Shown in pieces: positions 59,144-64,000 of a stretch of DNA of 64,000 bases (position 1 is the stretch's first letter; each line of letters starts with the position of its first letter). Under the pieces are notes generated by a model, which was not told where the DNA came from, made no database searches, and was given only the letters and a program-made list of their open reading frames with translations. This stretch comes from Arthrobacter sulfonylureivorans. Its GTDB lineage: Bacteria > Actinomycetota > Actinomycetes > Actinomycetales > Micrococcaceae. The stretch spans positions 61,915 through 125,914 of the forward strand of contig RJAE01000013.1 of the NCBI GenBank assembly GCA_004000035.1. The letters run 5' to 3'. The position numbers and the translations under genes are program-made.

Positions 59144-60508
59144 ATGAATAACCAGTCCTCTCATGTCGATGTTGTCGTGGTAGGGGCCGGGTTCGCGGGG
59201 CTTACCGCCGCCCGGGACCTCAGGAAGGCCGGGGTTTCGGTGGTCGTGCTGGAGGCCGACGACCGCGTCGGCGGCCGATCCATGCCTGGAACTCTTGCGG
59301 GGTATGTCGTGGATCTTGGCGGGCAGTGGGCGGCGAGTTCCCAGACCCACCTGCTGGGCCTGGCCGAGGAGCTAGGGGTCAAGACCTACCCGCAGTACGT
59401 CGGGGGCGAGCACATCATGGACATCACCGGGCGCGAGGCCCGCTACAAGGAAGGCGAAGACCTTCCCCTTGAGCCCGCAGATCTGGCAGAGTTCAACAAG
59501 CTGATGGGCGAGCTGGACTCCCTGGTCGGCAAGGTCGACGTCACCGCACCAGGGTCCGTGGAGGGCGCGGACGTCCTTGACGCCCAGACGTTCGAGAGCT
59601 GGCTGCAGGGTGCCACCACCTCGGAGCCGGCGCGGGCCGTCTTCCGGCTGATCGTGCAGACCGTCTATTGCGTCCAGCCCGGCCAGCTCTCACCGTTTGC
59701 CGTCATGTTCTACGGCGCCGCGGACGAGGGGATCGCGCACATGATCGGCACCGTTGGCGGCGCCCAAGAGACCCTCTTTGTGGGTGGCGCCTGGCAGCTG
59801 GCCTCGAAGATGGCCGAGGGGCTCGGCGACGCGGTCATCGTGAATGCCCCGGTACGGTCGATCGCGCAGACCGACGACGGGGTGACGGTCACATCCGACG
59901 CCGGAGTCTGGACGGCTGCGTTTGCCGTGGTGGCTGCTGCCCCGCCGATGGCCGCGCGGATCTCCTACACCCCCCCGATGCCCCCGCGCCGCGACGCCTT
60001 CACCCAGCGGATGCCGATGGGCAGCATTATCAAGATTCACGTCGCCTACCAGACGCCGTTCTGGCGCGCCAAGGGTCTGAGCGGAGCAATCCTCTCCGAC
60101 CGCACGGCCACGGGTTTGTGGATGGATCATACGATCCCGGGCGTCGAAACCGGCGGCATGGTGGGCTTCTTCGGGGGCGGCTACGCCCAAACCTGGGCCG
60201 AGCGTTCACCCGAAGAGCGACGCGCCCAAGTCCTTGAAGATCTCGCCACCTATCTGGGCCCCGAGGCGAACAACCCGATCGAGTATGTGGAACGGTCCTG
60301 GCCGGCCGCACCCTGGCAGCGGGGCGCATACTGGGCCATGCCCACCCCGGGCGCCCTGACCGCCTTTGGGCCCGCGCTGCGGGATCCGGTCGGCCGGATC
60401 CACTGGGCCGGCACCGAAACGGCAGACGAAAACATCGGCTATTACGACGGCGCCATCCAGTCCGGGGAGCGAGTCGCCGGGGACATCGTCAAGCACCTCA
60501 GGCTCTAG
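59144..60508 (+). CDS. Flavin-dependent amine oxidase
   Basis: A 454-residue FAD enzyme of the monoamine/putrescine oxidase group, oxidising primary or polyamine substrates to aldehyde, ammonia and H2O2. The ADP-binding motif is VVGAGFAGLTAARDLRKAG, ending in ADDRVGGRS. The substrate-domain start GGQWAASSQTHLL is family-like. The C-terminal FAD segment reads IHWAGTETADENIGYYDGAI. No cysteine occupies the covalent-FAD position of human MAO, so FAD is probably non-covalent. The ATG at 59144 follows AAGGAG. Paired palindromes upstream suggest specific induction, perhaps by an amine. Confidence 0.88.
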   Translation: MNNQSSHVDVVVVGAGFAGLTAARDLRKAGVSVVVLEADDRVGGRSMPGTLAGYVVDLGGQWAASSQTHLLGLAEELGVKTYPQYVGGEHIMDITGREARYKEGEDLPLEPADLAEFNKLMGELDSLVGKVDVTAPGSVEGADVLDAQTFESWLQGATTSEPARAVFRLIVQTVYCVQPGQLSPFAVMFYGAADEGIAHMIGTVGGAQETLFVGGAWQLASKMAEGLGDAVIVNAPVRSIAQTDDGVTVTSDAGVWTAAFAVVAAAPPMAARISYTPPMPPRRDAFTQRMPMGSIIKIHVAYQTPFWRAKGLSGAILSDRTATGLWMDHTIPGVETGGMVGFFGGGYAQTWAERSPEERRAQVLEDLATYLGPEANNPIEYVERSWPAAPWQRGAYWAMPTPGALTAFGPALRDPVGRIHWAGTETADENIGYYDGAIQSGERVAGDIVKHLRL

Positions 60509-60619
60509 ACAACCGTCTTCTCGTGCGCGGGCGTGGTGAAGCGCGCCGGCCTGGCTCGCCCATCTTCGGCACGGTCTGGTTGGCGAGGTGATGCCGGCGC
60601 AGCCCGAGAGCCAGCCCGC

Positions 60620-60800
60620 GGGGCGGCCTTGCGCGAGGCCGGCCGCACCGGCAAGGATCGGGATGAGCAGGCCGATCTGCAAGGAGATGGGCCGCGCCTC
60701 GGTGTTGATGCGGAGGATTTCGGCCTGGATCTCCGGCGGCTGACCGGCGAGGACGCGGCAGTGGTCCACGATGTCGAGACCGCCTGCCTCAGTGGTCTCT
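60620..60800 (-). pseudogene. MFS transporter C-terminal relic
   Basis: On the minus strand about 45 residues read GQPPEIQAEILRINTEARPI followed by SLQIGLLIPILAGAAGL. This resembles the last helix of drug-type MFS permeases, where RINTEARxxALQxALLIPIxAG is common. The remainder of the roughly 500-residue protein is absent and the frame loses character after the helix. Confidence 0.45.
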
Positions 60801-61020
60801 TAGACGGCCGTCTGTAAAACTGCCCCGACGGTTAGTTGCAACTCCGGCGTTTTTCATCTCATCCGTGCCCGCTATCTATGTATCGGGGCAGCGTTTGCGT
60901 TACGGCGCGAGGCTTAAACAACCACTGCCCCCCCCGGCACGCATCCCTACATCTCGTGTGGTGTTTCTAAGGTCGTGCTGTTTTCAACCCGAAACTTGCC
61001 GCGTAAGCCGGTCCTTCACC

Positions 61021-61050
61021 GCGACAAAGATGAGGGAGAAGTTATTCACC
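61021..61050 (+). repeat. Dispersed 30-bp repeat, copy 3
   Basis: The most diverged copy, 25 of 30 bases like copy 1, preceded by AAGCCGGTCCTTCACC. Same orientation as the other two. Confidence 0.75.
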
Positions 61051-61325
61051 TACTTGCATAGCCCGAGGCAGGGTTGCGTTGCAGCTCCACCAAGGTCCAA
61101 TACTGTGCAATAACATCATTTTCCGGGCGCCCGGAAGCCCACCGACAAGCCCAGCAGGCAAGACCCGCGATGGGGTATCCGACTTCGACACCACGAGAAT
61201 TGCGGCCAAACCGAGAAGACCTTAGAAGCGGTGCGACACCTCACTCACCTACACAAACCCGATACTGTCCCCTCACGGTCGATGACAGGAGTGCTGCCCG
61301 CGAGCTCCATAAAGATCGGCTATCG

Positions 61326-61793
61326 CTACCCTGCTGTGAGGTAGTCGCCCAGAGCGTCGAGCAAGCCCTCGCTGCCCTTTTGGCGTCCCGGTCCATCGGC
61401 CCAGAACTGGTCGAAGAAGACGCCGTGTTCGGTGTGCGTGAACCGGGTGGCCCCATCGATCTGTTCGAACTCCAATGAGGCTATCGACGTTGACATGTGG
61501 GCCCCGTCGAGCCACATATCGTACGTTGTGACGATACGGACATGCTTGACGATGTCGGTATAGGTGGCCTCGTATCGCGTGACCGGCCCGTCGTGGAACG
61601 TCCCCTCGTCGATGTCGCGTCCGCCGACGCGGAAGTCGAAGGCCCACTCCCCGGGCTCTATGGCATTACCCGCCCCCCACCAGGCCAATTTCTGTTGTTC
61701 GGTGGCGAACGCGTCCCAGACGCGCTCGACGGGAACTGGGTAGTCGCGGCTCAGCGTGAACTCAGCGCGGGCCAGTCGGCGTTCGATCGTCAA
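61326..61793 (-). CDS. SRPBCC/AHSA1-family protein
   Basis: A 155-residue helix-grip protein. The N-terminus EFTLSRDYPVPVERVWDAFA and KLAWWGAG match the AHSA1 group of START-like proteins, and the end DQFWADGPGRQKGSEGLLDA is also typical. It probably binds a small ligand. I start at TTG 61793, which has AAGGA 9 nt upstream and lies 11 bp after the DHFR-like gene. The larger frame back to 62165 runs through that gene. It is the last gene of the ArsR-led operon. Confidence 0.8.
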   Translation of the reverse strand: MTIERRLARAEFTLSRDYPVPVERVWDAFATEQQKLAWWGAGNAIEPGEWAFDFRVGGRDIDEGTFHDGPVTRYEATYTDIVKHVRIVTTYDMWLDGAHMSTSIASLEFEQIDGATRFTHTEHGVFFDQFWADGPGRQKGSEGLLDALGDYLTAG

Positions 61794-61804
61794 TGTGTGC
61801 GTCC

Positions 61805-62452
61805 TTATCGTGTGAAGGTGACGTGGCTCGTGCCGCTGTCGGCAAGTTCCGTAGTCATCTTGTGAGTGAGGTCCAGAGCCGGTAGGTCGTCCCACAGTCG
61901 GGTTCCCCGGCCAAGGAGGACCGGGGCAACCATGAGGTGGAACTCGTCGACCAGGCCTGCGCGCAGAAAGTCGCGCGCAGTGCTGACGCCGCCGCCGACG
62001 CGAACGTCCAGCCCATTGGCGGCCTCGGTCGCCTCGGCAAGCACGTCCTCGATCTCGGCGTTGCGGAAATGGAAAGTTGTCCCGCCCTGCATCTGAATCG
62101 ATGGACGCGGTGCAGTGTGGGTGAGGACGTAAACCGGCGTGCCAAACGGTGGCTGGTCGCCCCACCAGCCCTTCCAGTCCGGGTCGTCGGGGAACGCATG
62201 CAGACCGAACATACTCGCGCCCATGATTTCGGCGCCGATATTCTCGAAGGACGCCGCCGCATAAGAGTCATCGAGCCCGGTAGTGCCAGTGCCGCTGGTA
62301 TTGCCGAGGACACGCTCACGGAACGTGCGGGTCGCGGTGTAGGCCGCCGTGAGGCGCCCCCAATCCTCACCCATCGGATTGTTGGGTGTGTTGTCAGTCA
62401 TCGAGGTGTAGCCATCGAGTGAGACGAAAAGGTCTATACGAACGCGGGTCAT
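61805..62452 (-). CDS. Dihydrofolate-reductase-like (RibD C-terminal domain) protein
   Basis: A 215-residue NADPH-binding fold of the RibD_C/DHFR-like family. It starts VRIDLFVSLDGYTSMTD, with LDVRVGGGVSTARDFLRAGL and HLMVAPVLLGRGTRLWDDL near the end. It lacks deaminase and is not a biosynthetic RibD. Such proteins are often found with ArsR and SRPBCC genes, as here. Its substrate is unknown. It begins 1 bp before the ArsR gene stop region, tightly coupled. Confidence 0.85.
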   Translation of the reverse strand: MTRVRIDLFVSLDGYTSMTDNTPNNPMGEDWGRLTAAYTATRTFRERVLGNTSGTGTTGLDDSYAAASFENIGAEIMGASMFGLHAFPDDPDWKGWWGDQPPFGTPVYVLTHTAPRPSIQMQGGTTFHFRNAEIEDVLAEATEAANGLDVRVGGGVSTARDFLRAGLVDEFHLMVAPVLLGRGTRLWDDLPALDLTHKMTTELADSGTSHVTFTR

Positions 62453-62453
62453 G

Positions 62454-62792
62454 TCAGGGCTCCTCTGGGATGGTGCGGGTCAGGTGAATGCCGAGCCGGT
62501 CGGCTTGGTGTTCTGCGGGGGTTCGTTGCTCGCCCAGCCACAAGTGCAGGACGTCGAGGGCGCCCGGTCGCAGGCTCACGGTGCGGACGCGTCCGTGCTT
62601 ATGTGACGTAACCAGCCCTGCGCTCTCGAGCACACGCAGGTGCTGCATCAGCGCCGGCAAACTCATCGAGAACGGTGCCGCAAGTTCGGACACGACGGCT
62701 GGAGACTTCGCCAACCGTTCGACGACGGCCCGGCGCGTCGGATCCGCGAGAGCGCGGAGCACCAGGTCAAGATCGTCATAATAGTTAGGCAT
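62454..62792 (-). CDS. ArsR-family transcriptional regulator
   Basis: A 112-residue winged helix: RALADPTRRAVVERLAKSP, then helix-turn-helix VSELAAPFSMSLPALMQHLR and VLESAGLVTSHKHGRVR. No cysteine cluster for metal sensing is seen, so a non-metal or ligand-free switch is likely, as for members paired with SRPBCC genes. The ATG at 62792 lies inside the spacer of a perfect inverted repeat, which indicates autoregulation of the three-gene operon. Confidence 0.9.
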   Translation of the reverse strand: MPNYYDDLDLVLRALADPTRRAVVERLAKSPAVVSELAAPFSMSLPALMQHLRVLESAGLVTSHKHGRVRTVSLRPGALDVLHLWLGEQRTPAEHQADRLGIHLTRTIPEEP

Positions 62793-62808
62793 GCGCTTAA
62801 CTATTATG
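62777..62808. promoter_or_regulatory. ArsR operator over the start codon
   Basis: Perfect 11-bp inverted repeat CATAATAGTTA (62777-62787) and TAACTATTATG (62798-62808) with a 10-bp spacer. The spacer contains the ATG of the ArsR gene, and the left arm lies within its first codons. Confidence 0.85.
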
Positions 62809-63314
62809 GAAACCTAAGGATCCGTCAAACCCCCGTTTGGCATCAAATGCATGACGATGAAAGTGCCAGCCGGTGGTTTTAGACCCGCACCCGACGGCGA
62901 TGGGCGCGCAGGGCGTGAACCCCCCCGACACCCGACATCCAAGATCGCCAAGTCCAGGGCCAACTGCTCCCAGAAGAGGGCAAGGAACGCATCTTCGAGG
63001 TTTCCAACCTCGCTGAACTAGACCGTGGACGCTATCCTCGCCTCAGGCGCCGGCCACGCTCGCCCGAACGATGTCCTGGTACACGGGACCGCATAAGAAC
63101 GCCGTGGAGGCATCCATCAAGAAGCAAAGCGGAAAGTCCTTTTTGTATGCATTCGCATCTACAGATCTAGGGCGTCTCCATGGCCTGAGGGCCCGTGCCT
63201 CCGGGACCAAAAAGCCCCACCGGAGCATGGTTGCCCCGAAAGGCAGCATGCCACGTGCGCCGGCGATGGTCCGTCGCCCACAGTGGGCATGGTCGCCCAA
63301 TACGGCCGATCAGC
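62809..63314. other. Degenerate DNA between the ArsR gene and IS remnants
   Basis: No intact gene. A short plus-strand stretch around 62950-63020 translates to LLPEEGKERIFEVSNLAELD, which looks protein-like but which I cannot place. It is probably another relic. Confidence 0.4.
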
Positions 63315-63610
63315 AGCGTCCGTTTGGCGCAGATTGCGAAGGATTTCGGGTTTTCGGTCGCCACGCTGAAGCGCTGGATTGCCATCACCGACCGTAAAGA
63401 TGTTCAGGGGCGGGGCCCGGCGGCGGCGTCGAAAAGCAACCGCTTACTGGCCAGGCGCATCAACCCAAAATGATCTACCCGCTGGTCGCTGACCTTGCCG
63501 CCGAGGGAATTCCCGCGGCGGTGACCAGCAGGTGTTGGAGTTCAGCAAGCAAGGCTATTACCGGTGGAGGGCGAACCCGGTGACGGAACGGGACTGGCTC
63601 GATGCGGGAG
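63315..63610 (+). pseudogene. IS3-family transposase remnants (orfA and orfB starts)
   Basis: The first part reads RLAQIAKDFGFSVATLKRWI, the helix-turn-helix of IS3-type OrfA, and decays by 63473. From 63470 an OrfB N-terminus follows: MIYPLVADLAAEGIPAAVTS in one frame, then after a shift VLEFSKQGYYRWRANPVTER and DWLDA. These match the start of actinobacterial IS3 OrfB proteins, without the DDE catalytic domain. The element is internally deleted and frameshifted, so inactive. Confidence 0.75.
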
Positions 63611-63873
63611 CCAGCCCGCGATGTCATGGGCACATTCTTCGGTCGAACGATTCGTGGTGTCGACCTCGAAGTCGTAGGTCATTCCGCTGTGCACGCTCAG
63701 GGCTTGCTGTCGCGCCATTCCCTCCACACGATCAGCGCGGTGCGCTTCGCGTGATGCGGCGACATCAGGGTCGCAGTGCACTCCCACCCACGTCATGTCC
63801 ACGTCACTGAACGTGGACCGCAGAAGCTCCTGTCCGGCACCACCTGAGAGAAGAACCTCATCTAGAATCATGT
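63611..63873 (-). pseudogene. Chloramphenicol-phosphotransferase-like protein, C-terminal fragment
   Basis: About 87 residues of the C-terminal half of a CPT-like kinase remain: MILDEVLLSGGAGQELLRST, then VGVHCDPDVAASREAHRADR and GMARQQALSVHSGMTYDFEV. The family normally has about 175 residues, with a P-loop at the N-terminus that is missing here. The 5' side is cut off at the IS terminus near 63882, and the 3' side abuts the IS3 remnant. It is not a functional resistance gene. Confidence 0.75.
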
Positions 63874-63881
63874 GGGCCCCC

Positions 63882-64000
63882 TGTCAAGGGCCAGTATTTT
63901 CTGCCCACTGGCGGCCAGGTTAAGTGCCCGCCGGTGGCCAGCTAAACTGCCCGGTGGTGGCCAGCTAATCTGCCCACGTCGTGTTCTGCGGGGCTGGCCG
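63882..64000. mobile_element. Terminus of an IS21-like insertion sequence, continuing past the window
   Basis: Starts TGTCAAGGGCCAG at 63882. Four related 20-23 bp units follow, read on the minus strand as TGGGCAGATTAGCTGGCCAC, CGGGCAGTTTAGCTGGCCAC, CGGGCACTTAACCTGGCCGC and TGGGCAGAAAATACTGGCC. Multiple terminal repeats of this kind are typical of IS21-family ends. No transposase is in view, so the family is inferred. Confidence 0.6.

Larger units (their letters stand above)
60509..61325. other. Gene-poor stretch with a transporter relic and dispersed repeat copy 3
   Basis: About 800 bp without an intact gene. The first third carries a minus-strand MFS-like remnant, annotated separately. The middle holds the repeat at 61021. 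From 61080 to 61325 I see nothing of note. Confidence 0.5.

Noticed and set aside
60533-60817. 94-codon plus-strand gene after the amine oxidase
   Set aside because: The opposite strand reads as an MFS relic, and this frame is its low-complexity complement.
62888-63420. Plus-strand frames around 63071-63473 as an intact gene
   Set aside because: Only the last part resembles a transposase helix-turn-helix. The front has no similarity or ribosome site.
63542-63871. Functional chloramphenicol resistance gene
   Set aside because: Only the C-terminal half is present. The P-loop half is missing and both ends are junctions with IS sequence.

Overview
The window is high-GC DNA from an actinobacterium, most likely Arthrobacter or a close relative in the Micrococcaceae. 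This is inferred from gene order (pdtaR, pyk, gltDB, lgt, the trp genes, his and rib genes, rpe-rsmB-fmt-def), from family types typical of that group (PdtaR-like ANTAR regulator, MT0933-like antitoxin, HGxxPAAW protein, DUF3000 next to RNase D, EF-G2) and from codon use with GTG/TTG starts. No rRNA or species-diagnostic marker is present, so the genus is an inference.

Layout. (1) 1-3 kb: the end of a redox operon (ApbE flavin transferase, ferric-reductase-like membrane protein, NuoF-like subunit, small ferredoxin), converging on an EF-G-like GTPase. (2) 5.3-8.6 kb: a small accessory stretch with a frameshifted acetyl-CoA synthetase relic, an unknown gene and a ClC channel fused to a YrhK-like membrane domain. 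(3) 9-38 kb: conserved core, almost all on the minus strand. It holds tRNA-Leu, pdtaR, a 30-bp tandem repeat, pyk, gltBD, lgt, a trp cluster (hisI-trpE-two membrane proteins-trpC-trpB-trpA), a his cluster (hisE-hisG-hisF), an FMN-riboswitch-led riboflavin operon (ribM-ribD-ribE-ribB-ribA-ribH), rpe, and the overlapping def-fmt-rsmB set. Stop/start overlaps of about 4 bp imply translational coupling through most of it. (4) 38-51.8 kb: a tRNA cluster with a duplicated Gly/Val pair, then mostly plus-strand core genes (antitoxin-like protein, zapE on minus, rhodanese, sufE, ybaK, a hydrolase on minus, msrB, DUF6421, an SDR, threonine aldolase, DUF3000, RNase D, DUF1345).

(5) 51.8-64 kb: accessory DNA. 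Gene density drops and gene remnants appear. There is a quinone-oxidoreductase/alpha-beta-hydrolase fusion divergent from an HxlR regulator with a clear operator between them, an enoyl-reductase-like protein, a stress-type membrane protein, a cupin/amine-oxidase pair around two matching palindromes, and an ArsR-DHFR-like-SRPBCC operon whose operator covers the regulator start codon. A 30-bp sequence occurs three times (54.9, 56.8 and 61.0 kb). The window ends in IS3 transposase debris, a truncated chloramphenicol-phosphotransferase-like gene and the repeated terminus of what looks like an IS21-type element.

I found no CRISPR array, phage or secretion locus. The least explained material is the accessory end: the fusion enzyme with its operator, the amine-oxidase palindromes, the three-copy repeat and two perfect inverted repeats with no identified regulator.
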